Assembly (NCBI RefSeq): GCF_901827155.1
Contig: NZ_LR594660.1
Coordinates: 558,001 to 622,000, forward strand
DNA: 64,000 nucleotides
Direction of reading: 5' to 3'
DNA from: Variovorax sp. PBL-H6
GTDB lineage: Bacteria; Pseudomonadota; Gammaproteobacteria; Burkholderiales; Burkholderiaceae_C
A program made the position numbers and the translations under genes. Below the pieces are notes generated by a model. It ran no database searches. It was given only the letters and a program-made list of their open reading frames with translations, and was not told the DNA's origin. Shown piece after piece: positions 43,768 through 51,722 of the stretch (position 1 is its first letter; the number at the start of each line of letters is the position of its first letter).

Positions 43768-44541
43768 TCAACGGCTGACGTCGAGCACCGCGGCTGGGAG
43801 TTCGAGCCTTCTTACGGCCTGCGCGGCCGTCAGAGCGTCATCGCGACTCGGGTATGGCCCCAGGCGCACACGCACCTTCCCTCCTTGCGGCGCCGTGGCG
43901 AAGGGACGCAGACCGACGCGCTCCAGCATCGCCTGGACGCGGTTCGCCTCCTCTTCATTCTCGAAGACGCCCACCTGCACGACAAACAGGGATGTTCCTG
44001 AAGGCGAATCCAAAAACGCTTCAGCCGAAGACGGTCTTGCAGGGGACGACGCGGGCCGCGAGCTGCTGTAGACGGCACTAAGCGCGAGCACCAGGCTACC
44101 CGCCGCCGCGAGCGCCGGAGCAAGGAATGATGGGCGCAGCCACACAGCGGGCCAAGGTGTGCCCGCCGCCCTGTCCAGAGCTGAGGCGCGAAGCTCGACA
44201 GCCCTGCGCAAAATGCCCAGTCCTAGCCCAAACACCAGCGGGGAGAACACCCCGAGGAGGTAGCCGAAACCCCCAGCCAGGTTCGCCAGGATGCCCCCTG
44301 TGGTCTCGCGTCCTGTGCACCACAGGCACTGGCCGAAGAACCAAGCGGAAACCTTTGCGAACGACCTCAATGACCTGAGTGCAAAGGCATCTCCCGCCAA
44401 GATGTTCTGCGCGGAGATGGCGATGGAGGCAACAGCCAACCCGAAAAGGATGAGCTCCAGCCACCCGAGGAGCCGTGCGAGGCGCGCCAGGCCTGGCGAG
44501 CTCCGGCGCACTGCGCCTGCGGCCAAATCTCCAGGTTCCAT
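43768..44541 (-). CDS. SPOR-domain membrane protein
   Basis: The 257-residue product starts at the ATG at 44541 with GAGGAG eight to ten bases upstream. It has three likely membrane helices (about 25-45, 88-110 and 142-160), a Ser/Ala/Pro-rich linker, and a C-terminal SPOR domain (about 184-254). The SPOR domain opens LFVVQVGVFENEEEANRVQA and contains VRVRLGPYPSRDDA. SPOR domains bind glycan strands of peptidoglycan lacking stem peptides, often at division sites. The three-helix N-terminus is unusual, since most SPOR proteins have one. It may link a membrane complex to the cell wall. Confidence 0.85.
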   Translation of the reverse strand: MEPGDLAAGAVRRSSPGLARLARLLGWLELILFGLAVASIAISAQNILAGDAFALRSLRSFAKVSAWFFGQCLWCTGRETTGGILANLAGGFGYLLGVFSPLVFGLGLGILRRAVELRASALDRAAGTPWPAVWLRPSFLAPALAAAGSLVLALSAVYSSSRPASSPARPSSAEAFLDSPSGTSLFVVQVGVFENEEEANRVQAMLERVGLRPFATAPQGGKVRVRLGPYPSRDDALTAAQAVRRLELPAAVLDVSR

Positions 44542-44850
44542 TCCCGACTTCTCCTCTCCAATCTTGTTCGACGCAGGCGGACCTCGGCAACACGCTCGCT
44601 GGAGCAGAACCTGCAGCAGCACCCACGAGCCAGCGACCTCAGGTCTGACTTGGTAGCTTATTGGCCAGCCTGACGCCGTTGCGGACGTCCAGCGGTCGAA
44701 ATTGTCAGGCAAAGCCTGCACAGCCTGCAAGAACCGAAAAGGGCGTCAGCCCTTGAAGATGCGCTAGAGGTCCTCGAGGTGCTCGTGCCTCCCGAACCCG
44801 GAGTCGCGAAGGTCGACGTCGGTCTCGCCGTAGCGCCTCGAGGAGCCAAG
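44542..44850. other. Gene-free spacer
   Basis: Between the SPOR gene start and the next terminator I see no supported gene. A short minus-strand frame at 44658-44849 is Arg/Ser-rich and unconvincing. Confidence 0.5.
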
Positions 44851-44885
44851 AAAAAACCCTGCCAGCAATCGCTTGCCAGCAGGGT
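44851..44885 (-). terminator. Rho-independent terminator of the gene at 44913
   Basis: On the minus strand ACCCTGC...GCAGGGT encloses a second GCTGGCAAG/CTTGCCAGC-type stem, followed by six T residues. Confidence 0.8.
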
Positions 44886-44912
44886 CGAATGAGCGCTCAG
44901 GGGCGCACGGGG

Positions 44913-46064
44913 TTAGCCTTCGTTGTCGTCCTCGATGCCGTCAATCGGCGTCCAGTGCGCCCGGACGCGGATGATGGCGCCAAAGTTGCCCGCAAGGTCG
45001 GCAACGTCCGCGCCGGCATAGCCGTGGTAGCTGAGACCGGTGAGGTCGCAGATGCCGCCAGTGATGCGCTCGGAAACGTGGTCGTTGAGCGAGTCAATGC
45101 CTGAGGCGATGTCCTCTAGTTCTACGCCAAGCACGACGTCCAGGACGTGTTCACCATCGTCGGTGATGCGGCGGAGCTCCGCGTGCGTGAGCGGGGACGT
45201 ACCCGCCAGCACCAGGTGCTTGCCACCCTCCTCCAGGAAACGGCCGGGAACCAGAGTCGGCAGTGCGGGTGTGCTGCCTTCCCGGATTCCCGACCACGGG
45301 GCGACTTCCTCGGCCTCCATCGTGATGCCGCGCTCGTCCGCGAGGCCTTCCTCCAGGGCGCGGCCAACGGCCGTCCAGGCGAAGTCCTCGTCTGCAAAAC
45401 TCGTTTCCTTGACGCCGGGCGTTTCGATGACGAAGGTTGCGGGCTCAGTGCTCAGCCGCGAGACGACAAGGTCTGCTGGCCATTTGGCAACCGGACCGAA
45501 ATGCTGCGCCAGGGTGAGCCGGACATACAGCGCGTACCGGAACGCCCGCAGGTAAGCCCAGACACCTTCCGGGTTCACGTCGACTTCGAAGCCGAGTGAT
45601 TCCCGGCGGCCGAGGAACTCCTGCGCCCGCTCGATGTACTTGAACACCGCATCGACCTCTGCGTCCCGCGCGCCCATGAACTCGCCGGCGGCGTCGGATG
45701 CGTAGTCGCCTCCGAATCCGATTTCAACCAGGTCCGAGAGCTCCTTGTCGCTGGCCTGGTCCAGCCAGGCAGTGGCATCGAAGTCCGCCGTCATGCGGTT
45801 GTCGTCCGACTTGATGCGAGCAGGGGCCCGCAACGTGTCGCGCTGGCCGGCGAAGACGCTGAGCACAGGGAGCACATGCATGGTCTGCGACACGGCAGGC
45901 GCCAGGTCGACGTTCTGTGCAGATGCAGAAAACTCGTTCCAGGTACGGTGCCCGTTGATGCGGGCCATGGCGTCGAGCGCCTGGCCGTGCTTGATGGGCG
46001 AGCCAATCTCGCGCAGGTACGTCGAGAGAACTTTGGCCTTGAGCTTGCTTTGAGAAATGTCCAT
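44913..46064 (-). CDS. Orphan protein with a glyoxalase-superfamily-type N-terminal helix motif
   Basis: The 383-residue product is taken from the ATG at 46064 (GGAAAC upstream); a TTG start 12 bp upstream is possible. The first 45 residues (KLKAKVLSTYLREIGSP, then HGQALDAMARINGHRTWNEF) match a short helical motif common at the N-terminus of glyoxalase-superfamily-like and other plasmid-borne proteins. The rest is acidic, without signal peptide. Several beta-rich segments (FVIETPGVKETSFAD, LVVSRLSTEPATF) and a GGICDLTGLSYHGYAG stretch near the C-terminus are visible. No catalytic residues can be named. Confidence 0.6.
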   Translation of the reverse strand: MDISQSKLKAKVLSTYLREIGSPIKHGQALDAMARINGHRTWNEFSASAQNVDLAPAVSQTMHVLPVLSVFAGQRDTLRAPARIKSDDNRMTADFDATAWLDQASDKELSDLVEIGFGGDYASDAAGEFMGARDAEVDAVFKYIERAQEFLGRRESLGFEVDVNPEGVWAYLRAFRYALYVRLTLAQHFGPVAKWPADLVVSRLSTEPATFVIETPGVKETSFADEDFAWTAVGRALEEGLADERGITMEAEEVAPWSGIREGSTPALPTLVPGRFLEEGGKHLVLAGTSPLTHAELRRITDDGEHVLDVVLGVELEDIASGIDSLNDHVSERITGGICDLTGLSYHGYAGADVADLAGNFGAIIRVRAHWTPIDGIEDDNEG

Positions 46065-46342
46065 TTTTGTTTCCAATCAGGTTCTGACTGGCCTCCGATA
46101 GGGGTAAAGCTTGGGTGCGCGAGTTGCCAGCAAGGCCAGTCGGAATGACTGGGAAAGCTGCGTCTGACAGGGTTCTGGGAACCGCCAAATTTACCGGACC
46201 TCCGAAGAGGCTCGCGCGGCAGGCTTTGGCAGCCTTCCTGGTATAGGGAGCGCGGCGGTTCGAGGCCAGTGCCCCAAGCGGGTTTAAGACGGTTCCGCTA
46301 TAGGTTCCCACCCGCGCGCCGCGCCTCACCCCCACGCATCTC

Positions 46343-46813
46343 ATGCAACTCGCTCAGAAGATTACGAAGCTCCGAACGCTCCAGCCGACCCCTGGCGGCA
46401 TGAACGAGCTTTTCTACCAAGCCCGCAACCTGGCCATCGAGGCTCTGCTGCTGCGCCTGGAAAATCAGCTCCTTCGCTCGGGGTTCCCCGCCATCTGCGC
46501 ATGGAACGAGTCCTCGTTCAGCGACCCCAGCATCTACATCCAGCTGCCCAACCCCAAGGAAGGCGCGTCCTGGGACGTCGCGACCTGCACGCTGCGGGTT
46601 CTGCGCTCCAAGGAAAGGGCCCCGGACTTCGTCTCCGGTTGCGTCTATGTCGTGAAGGGGTTCTCAGCCGTCGAGCACTGGCGGGGGAAGCAGCCGGCCA
46701 AGGTGGTCGCCTTCCGGGAAGCAGTCACCGCGCTGTACGACTCCGGACACTTGGCCGCGGAAGTGCTGAAGGTCAACTTCCCGTTCGAGCGGGGCTTTCA
46801 CAGCAGCTTCTGA
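46343..46813 (+). CDS. Orphan cytoplasmic protein
   Basis: The 156-residue product begins MQLAQKITKLRTLQ. It has a helix (FYQARNLAIEALLLRLENQL) and beta strands around PSIYIQLPNPKEGASWDVA and GCVYVVKGFSAVEHW. The final segment AAEVLKVNFPFERGFHSSF is aromatic. No signal peptide or membrane helix. It is first in a group of plus-strand small genes (46343, 46832) with an 18-bp gap, so the next gene is likely co-transcribed. Function unknown. Confidence 0.65.
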   Translation: MQLAQKITKLRTLQPTPGGMNELFYQARNLAIEALLLRLENQLLRSGFPAICAWNESSFSDPSIYIQLPNPKEGASWDVATCTLRVLRSKERAPDFVSGCVYVVKGFSAVEHWRGKQPAKVVAFREAVTALYDSGHLAAEVLKVNFPFERGFHSSF

Positions 46814-46831
46814 CCAGGCGAAGGGTTCTCG

Positions 46832-47101
46832 ATGAGCAAGACCAACCACCGCCGCCAGGGCGACAAGTCCCGCAAGGACAGCGAGCGCTATCGGCACAGC
46901 CCCCTCGACGGCGCCGGCTCTTATTCGGCACTGTCAGACCGCACCATCGGGACCTGCTTCGGCGGAGACAACTCCAACGGCCATCAGGGCTACGCGAATG
47001 CCAAGCGTGGCGCCAAGAAGTTCGTGCGCTCCCGGGTGCGCTTCCACGAGGACCACGCGGCACGTGAATCGGCGCGTGATGCGCTCATCGGAGACGTCTG
47101 A
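46832..47101 (+). CDS. Small basic orphan protein
   Basis: The 89-residue product is strongly basic and hydrophilic at both ends (KTNHRRQGDKSRKDSERYRH and AKRGAKKFVRSRVRFHEDHA), with a Gly/Asn-rich middle (GTCFGGDNSNGHQGYA). It looks like a small nucleic-acid-binding or disordered protein. Follows the previous gene by 18 bp, with GAAGGG as a likely ribosome site. No family recognised. Confidence 0.6.
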   Translation: MSKTNHRRQGDKSRKDSERYRHSPLDGAGSYSALSDRTIGTCFGGDNSNGHQGYANAKRGAKKFVRSRVRFHEDHAARESARDALIGDV

Positions 47102-47289
47102 GATGAAATGAGCGCCTGCCCCGGCGACCGGGCGAAACCACCGAACCCGCGCAGGCCCGACGCCCTGCCTGCCTTGGGTCGAGGGATGGCGGTTCAAATG
47201 TAAGACACAATGCTTACCGCCGAACTGGTGCCGGCTCAGCCAGGCGGCGCGCTTGGCGGGCCCAGGTCGAGCACGCTGAAAGGAAAGCG

Positions 47290-47787
47290 ATGACCCGTGA
47301 TGAGCTGATTGCAGAACTGCGCGCCAAGGGCTTCAAGATGCAGGCGACCGCCTCCTCTCGCTGGATGGGAGCCCTCTACTTCGCGACCGCGGCAAGGACG
47401 ATGTTCGTTCTGGTCCGCAAACGCGGAGTCGACGTCGTCGTGACGCCCCTTAAGCTCGAAGAGCTGCTCAACGAAAAAGGCGATGCCAGCATCAGCCTCC
47501 GACGCGAGGCCGATTGGGTGGCCGAGTACAACTTTGAGGAAAGCGGAACAGCCGTCCACCAACGCGTCAACGACGCATCGCACTGTTTCACCCAGGACCA
47601 GGAGATAGAACCTTCGTTTTTCCAGAAGGCCGGCCTGGGTCGAAAGGAGTCAAACGAGCGCTATCGAGCCGAACACGACGAAGCTGCCCAGCTGTTCCAG
47701 GCAGTAAGTCCAGGAAATGGCGAGCCGGGCTACTTGGAAGGCGGCGTTTGGCTCCACAAGGACGGGCGAACAGAGCATCGGGGCTAG
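47290..47787 (+). CDS. Orphan cytoplasmic protein
   Basis: The 165-residue product begins MTRDELIAELRAKGFKMQ, has AARTMFVLVRKRGVDVVV (alternating strands) and LKLEELLNEKGDASISLRRE. The C-terminal 60 residues are polar (GRKESNERYRAEHDEAAQLF) and end KDGRTEHRG. A strand-helix order of this kind is seen in small endonuclease-like folds, but no acidic pair stands out. No export signal. A region of about 190 bp before it has no gene. Confidence 0.6.
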   Translation: MTRDELIAELRAKGFKMQATASSRWMGALYFATAARTMFVLVRKRGVDVVVTPLKLEELLNEKGDASISLRREADWVAEYNFEESGTAVHQRVNDASHCFTQDQEIEPSFFQKAGLGRKESNERYRAEHDEAAQLFQAVSPGNGEPGYLEGGVWLHKDGRTEHRG

Positions 47788-47941
47788 CCGCCGGGTACCC
47801 TCTGCGCATTGCATGCGTTTGGCCCCTTGGGCCGGGCATCAGGTCTGAAAGAAGCCGTTCTCGATTGCATTCAGGTACCGGACGATGGATGATTGGCAAC
47901 AGGGGAGTTCGTCCGCTTAAAGCAGCAGCTCGGAGGAACCT

Positions 47942-48502
47942 ATGGCCTGGAAGGTTACTGTCGACCAGTCGTTTGATGTCGACGCGTTCGACACCTACTG
48001 CCACAGCTTGGCCTGGACTGCCTGGCGTCCCTCGTTCCTTGTCGTCCACAACACGGGTGTACCGACCCTGGCGCAGCGGCCGAACGGATTCACGAAGACG
48101 CACATGGGCAACTTCGCAACCTACTACCGGGACAAGATGAAATGGAGCGCGGGCCCTCACCTCTTCATTGACGACAAGCGCATTTGGGTCTTCACGCCAC
48201 TCACGATGTCAGGCGTGCACTCGCCTTCGTGGAACAAGCAGTCACTCGGCATCGAAATGCTCGGCGACTTCGACAGGGACGCGTTCGACGCCGGCAGAGG
48301 GCTGAAGGTTCGGCACAACACCGTTGCCGCCATGGCCACCCTTTGCGCCATTCTTGGGCTCGAGCCCATGACCACGAAGCTCCATCGCGAGGACCCTGAG
48401 ACCACGCATGCGTGCCCCGGCACCAACGTTCGCAAGCTCGAGTTGATTGCAGATGTTCAGGACCTTCTTGCGACTAGGCATCAGGGAGAACACCAAGCCT
48501 GA
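47942..48502 (+). CDS. N-acetylmuramoyl-L-alanine amidase (amidase_2/PGRP-type)
   Basis: The 186-residue product has an amidase_2 domain: the first zinc ligand lies in FLVVHNTGVP, the second histidine and the acidic/Cys position in HREDPETTHACPGTNV. The ligand spacing and the SLGIEMLGDFDRD stretch are as in phage-type and PGRP-type amidases that cleave the bond between MurNAc and L-alanine. No signal peptide is present, so export would need a holin or another route, as with phage endolysins. The ribosome site GGAGG is strong. No other phage structural genes are nearby. Confidence 0.85.
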   Translation: MAWKVTVDQSFDVDAFDTYCHSLAWTAWRPSFLVVHNTGVPTLAQRPNGFTKTHMGNFATYYRDKMKWSAGPHLFIDDKRIWVFTPLTMSGVHSPSWNKQSLGIEMLGDFDRDAFDAGRGLKVRHNTVAAMATLCAILGLEPMTTKLHREDPETTHACPGTNVRKLELIADVQDLLATRHQGEHQA

Positions 48503-48527
48503 AGTGCCGGCGGAGCGCCGACCGCGG

Positions 48528-48908
48528 CTACAGGCTCCGGATGTCTACGGGCTTGCCGCCAGCAAGCGCTGCTTCCATCGCAGTGCGCCCCCATAGGCGC
48601 AGCCTCATCTTGCGGAAGGCAGCGGCCTCCTGCAGCGGCTCCTGCGCATCAGGAAGGCCTTCATTGGCCTCGGCCAGCGACGCCTCCCACTGCTCGGCGT
48701 AGATAAGCGCCAGCCGCGCGGTCTCTCGTTCCTCGGAGGTCAAGGACTTCAGGCTCTTGCCTCGAAGGGCCTCGAACGCAAACTTGAGGGCTGTCGCCGC
48801 TTCAGCCTCCGGTCCCTTGCCGCCATACGCTTGGGCATAGCTCTCGCGGTCCAGTACTGCAGGGGCCAGGGCTCGCTTGAGCGTGAGGTCGTCGGATTGG
48901 CGTGGCAT
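48528..48908 (-). CDS. Orphan helical protein
   Basis: The 126-residue protein is strongly helical (TALKFAFEALRGKSLKSL, ERETARLALIYAEQWEASL, AAFRKMRLRLWGRTAMEAAL). The minus-strand sequence shows TATAAC ending seven bases before the ATG (48908), so transcription would start at or near the start codon, suggesting a leaderless mRNA. No family is recognised. The neighbouring SWIB gene lies upstream on the same strand, 37 bp away. Confidence 0.6.
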   Translation of the reverse strand: MPRQSDDLTLKRALAPAVLDRESYAQAYGGKGPEAEAATALKFAFEALRGKSLKSLTSEERETARLALIYAEQWEASLAEANEGLPDAQEPLQEAAAFRKMRLRLWGRTAMEAALAGGKPVDIRSL

Positions 48909-48945
48909 GGGTAACGTTATAGAAGGCGCGGAGGAGCCGGAGGTG

Positions 48946-49200
48946 TCAGCTCAGGTGCTTGCCGACTAGGGCGGTCATCTCGAACATCGTCACTTCGTCC
49001 TTGCCCATCACCGCTTTCAGCTTGGCGTCGCAAAGGATGTTGCGCTTGTTCCCGGGGTTTTGCAGGTTGTTCGCCTTGATGTACTCCCACAGCAGCTTCG
49101 TCACTTGCGTGCGGGGCTGGGGCGTCGAGCCGATGACTGCTGCCAGCTCCGTGCTGGGGGTCAGTGGGCGAGAGAAGGCGTTGGTTGTCTTTTCGGTCAT
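48946..49200 (-). CDS. SWIB/MDM2-domain protein
   Basis: The 84-residue product starts at the ATG at 49200 (MTEKTTNAFSRPLTPS); longer in-frame versions are Arg-rich. From residue 33 it reads TQVTKLLWEYIKANNLQNP, then a KRNILCDAKLKAVMG stretch and EVTMFEMTALVGKHLS. This is the SWIB fold in full. Stand-alone SWIB proteins occur in bacteria, chlamydiae and plasmids and are thought to bind DNA or nucleoid proteins. It is likely to be an architectural or regulatory DNA-associated protein here. Confidence 0.85.
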   Translation of the reverse strand: MTEKTTNAFSRPLTPSTELAAVIGSTPQPRTQVTKLLWEYIKANNLQNPGNKRNILCDAKLKAVMGKDEVTMFEMTALVGKHLS

Positions 49201-49259
49201 GATTCTAAAGTCCAAGTAAACCACCATTCTACGGAGGCCAGAATCTGGCCCCGCTGGCC

Positions 49260-49535
49260 TCAGTCGCAGCTGAATCCGCGCGGGCTCGGAGGGGTGGTAC
49301 GACCCTGTGCGACGAACGCCGGAGCACTTGGTGCGCCCTGTTGAGCGCACGGATGCAGCGCGGGGAGCTCTGCGACCAAGCCTGCGATGAGTTGCTTGCG
49401 AGCTTCGGCCGCCCGGGCGTTGTACTACGCGCCGCACTTGTGGCGCGTTTCAGCGTACGAGTCTACGAGGACGAGCAGCCCGCGCACGGCCGCGGCGGTG
49501 CGGGAGTCGAGAGAATGCAGGAGCGCGTCGGGCAT
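49260..49535 (-). pseudogene. Inactivated relative of the gene at 32193
   Basis: Starting at the ATG at 49535, 36 codons end at a TAG (49427-49425). If that stop is ignored, the frame continues to 49260. The sequence on either side (DSYAETRHKCGA, stop, YNARAAEARKQLIAG) aligns with DSYADIRHVRGAPEYNAHAA of the intact gene at 32193. The stop replaces a Glu codon, which a single G-to-T change would do. Downstream of about residue 60 it diverges. No ribosome site is obvious. Confidence 0.6.
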
Positions 49536-49585
49536 AGGAATACTACTTATTGTGAGGGTGAGCGTCTGGGACAAATCCTCGGCGC

Positions 49586-50140
49586 TCAGGCTTTATCAGG
49601 TTGGGGCAACGGGAGCTTGAGGTCAACGCAGGCAGCGGTGAGGGCCTTCTGGGCAGTGGGCGCCGACCAGGAGCGAGGCGAGTCTCGACGGTCGGCACAG
49701 AACGGCGCCTCGCGCCTCCGAACGGACCATGCGTTTCGCTTGTTGGCTGCGGCCGTGAGGTATGACAGCGGAAGGTTGCGCTCGACCGTCCAGTGGCCGG
49801 TGGCGAGCGCGGCGAAGACCAGCTCTGCCTCGGAGTGCTCAATGGCCGGAGGCTTGACAGCCTTCCCTTTCGGCGCGGGCTCGTCCAGCACGTTCCCCGT
49901 GAGTTTCGCCCAGGCCCGTGCGCCAGCGACCGTCAGTTCCGCACGCACGACCTTCTCGCGCTTGGTGCTCACCACCTTGGCCAGGCCTCGTCTGATGAGC
50001 GAGTCGAAGGTTCCCGGATGCTCGTAGTGGCGCCATGCCTGGCGCTGTGGCTGGTGCATCATTCCGCAAATCAGCGTGCGCTGCCGGGGCGTCAGGCGAA
50101 GCGCGGATACCTGGCCGCTACGGGGTTGAGTTGTCGTCAT
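49586..50140 (-). CDS. Putative winged-helix-like orphan protein
   Basis: The 184-residue protein opens with Ser/Thr/Pro, then LRLTPRQRTLICGMM and TFDSLIRRGLAKVVSTKREK, resembling the helix-turn-helix and wing of winged-helix DNA-binding proteins. The following region is Lys/Pro-rich, then a helical part (EAELVFAALATGHW) and a basic C-terminus. The DNA-binding call is inference from pattern. It is divergent from the gene at 50269 with a palindrome TTTTAGCTAAAA between the two starts. Confidence 0.55.
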   Translation of the reverse strand: MTTTQPRSGQVSALRLTPRQRTLICGMMHQPQRQAWRHYEHPGTFDSLIRRGLAKVVSTKREKVVRAELTVAGARAWAKLTGNVLDEPAPKGKAVKPPAIEHSEAELVFAALATGHWTVERNLPLSYLTAAANKRNAWSVRRREAPFCADRRDSPRSWSAPTAQKALTAACVDLKLPLPQPDKA

Positions 50141-50232
50141 AGGAGAATGTGTCCTCAGGTGTGCCGAATGGGCGTGCGCGCCTCGCGGATGAAGCGACCA
50201 ACGCTCTAGAGAAATGCTTTAGCAGATGCGCA

Positions 50233-50244
50233 TTTTAGCTAAAA
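50233..50244. promoter_or_regulatory. 12-bp palindrome TTTTAGCTAAAA between divergent genes
   Basis: Perfect palindrome, 25 bp before the ATG at 50269 and 93 bp before the ATG at 50140. It fuses a TTTTAG and a CTAAAA copy of the recurrent hexamer, which suggests a dimeric binding protein or an overlapping pair of promoters. Confidence 0.6.
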
Positions 50245-50268
50245 ATCACCTTTCCACCTAGCCTTTAG

Positions 50269-50523
50269 ATGAACGAGCCCGACGCCACCCCAATGCCCTC
50301 CACCGAGCCTAGCTCGACCAAGAAGCGGGGGCGAAAGCAGACGACAGGTCGCTACGATTCCAGAGAAGCACTCCTCGAGAGAATCTGGTTCCAGTACCAG
50401 CGGTCATCGCTCAGCGCGCAGGCTATCGGTCGCCTGGTGGGCGTGTCGCAAATGACCGTGCTGAAGATTCTGCAGAGTGGCGAGGGTAGGCCGGAGGCCC
50501 GAGTACCTAAGGGGCGCCGCTGA
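50269..50523 (+). CDS. Small helix-turn-helix protein
   Basis: The 84-residue product has a basic Ser/Thr-rich N-terminus (SSTKKRGRKQTTGRYDS) and a helical core. The clear helix-turn-helix is LSAQAIGRLVGVSQMTVLKI (residues 47-66), like the small HTH domains of transposase or Trp-repressor-type proteins. The C-terminus is basic. It may be a DNA-binding regulator of its own operator. The last 17 bp overlap a convergent small frame at 50507. Confidence 0.7.
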   Translation: MNEPDATPMPSTEPSSTKKRGRKQTTGRYDSREALLERIWFQYQRSSLSAQAIGRLVGVSQMTVLKILQSGEGRPEARVPKGRR

Positions 50524-50683
50524 GCGACGCGCGCGCTCCCTCAAGCGGCTCATGCTCGAACGCCGGTGCAAAGTCGCCAAGCTCGCCTGCGGTCGGGCTC
50601 AGCGCCACCGCGCGTCGGTTCTTGACCGCCTCGTAGAAATCCGCAGGTGCCTGGAGCGCCTGCTTGTCTGCTGACCGCCCCAC
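50507..50683 (-). CDS. Very small orphan protein (58 residues)
   Basis: A GTG at 50683-50681, six bases after the stop of the gene at 50690 and with GAAGGG upstream, opens a frame that reads through to the TAG at 50509-50507. The product contains ADKQALQAPADFYEAVKNRR and AGELGDFAPAFEHEPLEGAR, an acidic composition normal for a real protein, and codon usage like its neighbours. It is probably the second gene of a two-gene minus-strand unit. Its 3' end overlaps the convergent HTH gene by 17 bp. Confidence 0.5.
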   Translation of the reverse strand: MGRSADKQALQAPADFYEAVKNRRAVALSPTAGELGDFAPAFEHEPLEGARASLSGAP

Positions 50684-50689
50684 GAATGC

Positions 50690-50887
50690 TCAGCGGCCCT
50701 TCTGGCCCTCCGGGCTCGGCTTGGGTGTCCGCTGGAGTATGGCGCCGACCATCAGGGGCAGGCGCTTGGCGCGGATGAGACGAACGCAGTGGTCGACGGC
50801 GGCCGCGTGAAAGATTTGTGGTCCCGTCTTGGAAGGCTTTTTCTCCCTGCCTTGGCTGCCCTGTTTGCTCGACGTGAAGGTTGCCAC
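50690..50887 (-). CDS. Small basic orphan protein
   Basis: I start this 65-residue protein at the GTG at 50887, because GGAG lies six bases upstream; an ATG farther upstream lacks a ribosome site. The product is basic (SSKQGSQGREKKPSKTG), then has a short helix (HAAAVDHCVRLIRAKRLPLM) and a Pro/Lys tail. No family recognised. A small protein of this type may bind nucleic acids. It is followed by a possible second small gene. Confidence 0.5.
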   Translation of the reverse strand: MATFTSSKQGSQGREKKPSKTGPQIFHAAAVDHCVRLIRAKRLPLMVGAILQRTPKPSPEGQKGR

Positions 50888-50970
50888 GTTAACTCCGTTT
50901 CCCCGCCGAACGCCGACGGGCATCGCATGTAGCGAGCGAACTTATCGCCGATAGAACGGCCCCTTCGGCG

Positions 50971-51501
50971 TCAGTGCTCCGGATGGCCGAGGGCCGCGGA
51001 TATCACCTTGAGCGCTTTGCTTTTGGTGGCATCGAAGTCCCGGACCATGGTCTTGAGGGCAGCTTCGCGCGCTTTCAGCGTCGCCGTCGCGTGCTCGCAC
51101 ATCAGCTCCAACCCCTTGTCTGCAAGGTAGGGCATCGGAAAACCAATCCTGAGCAGGTTTGCAAAGGCAGCTCCGGGAGGATTGCGCTGCACGACCGCGT
51201 ACAGGATGCCGTCCGCCTCATAGCACTCATGGATGCTGTCCGTCGCGGGGTCTACCGGGGGGAAGTCATCCGAGTACGTCCGCGGCGGCGCATCGGTGCT
51301 CGTCCACAGGGGCTCGAAAAGGGTCCGATGCAGCTGCATGCGCTGCAACAGAGTCGCTGCGAGCTCGTCCTTGACACGCCAGCGTTCTGAACATGTCGTA
51401 GGGTCGCTGCCCTTGAGGGCAGCAAGAGCCTCGAGCTTGTCGGCAAAGTTGGAAGGCGCAGATGCAGAGCTGTCAGGGGCGCTCACGAGAGATGCAGTCA
51501 T
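50971..51501 (-). CDS. Orphan protein, paralogue of the gene at 20686
   Basis: The 176-residue protein shares a core of about 70 residues with the gene at 20686: LLQRMQLHRTLFEPLW, then DDFPPVDPAT, then the pattern GxxxxxVxRxxxGxxFxxLLRIGFPxPYL. The C-terminal helix (ATATLKAREAALKTM) is also comparable. Both stand at the start of a transcript and have CTAAAAT/TAAAAT elements upstream, so duplication seems to have included the promoter region. Function unknown. Confidence 0.65.
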   Translation of the reverse strand: MTASLVSAPDSSASAPSNFADKLEALAALKGSDPTTCSERWRVKDELAATLLQRMQLHRTLFEPLWTSTDAPPRTYSDDFPPVDPATDSIHECYEADGILYAVVQRNPPGAAFANLLRIGFPMPYLADKGLELMCEHATATLKAREAALKTMVRDFDATKSKALKVISAALGHPEH

Positions 51502-51547
51502 AGAGGGGGTTTTCCTGGGGGTAGGCCGCTGAACCGCTCAGCTCCGT

Positions 51548-51589
51548 TGCATTTTATCAGAGCCCCTACAACAACGGACCTAAAATGCA
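51548..51589. promoter_or_regulatory. TGCATTTTA / TAAAATGCA inverted pair upstream of the gene at 51501
   Basis: The two 9-bp arms (51548-51556, 51581-51589) are perfectly inverted, 24 bp apart. The nearer arm gives a TAAAAT read towards the gene, 47 bp before its ATG, a possible -10. Confidence 0.55.
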
Positions 51590-51722
51590 TTGCACCCCAC
51601 TGCTAAAACCGTTTGGGGTGTTCCGACGTATTGCGCGACCGGCCGACGGCGGGCGAATGCAACTTGCGTCTTAGGCCGAGTTCGGAAGACGCGGCCCACC
51701 GTCCCGACGCGTAGAATCGCCG

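Noticed and set aside
43555..44071. Plus-strand frames after the giant gene
   Set aside because: They cover the candidate small RNA and the antisense of the SPOR gene, and their products are Arg/Ser-rich.
47942..48502. Prophage interpretation based on the amidase
   Set aside because: No capsid, tail, terminase or integrase gene is visible in the window. One endolysin-like gene is not enough.
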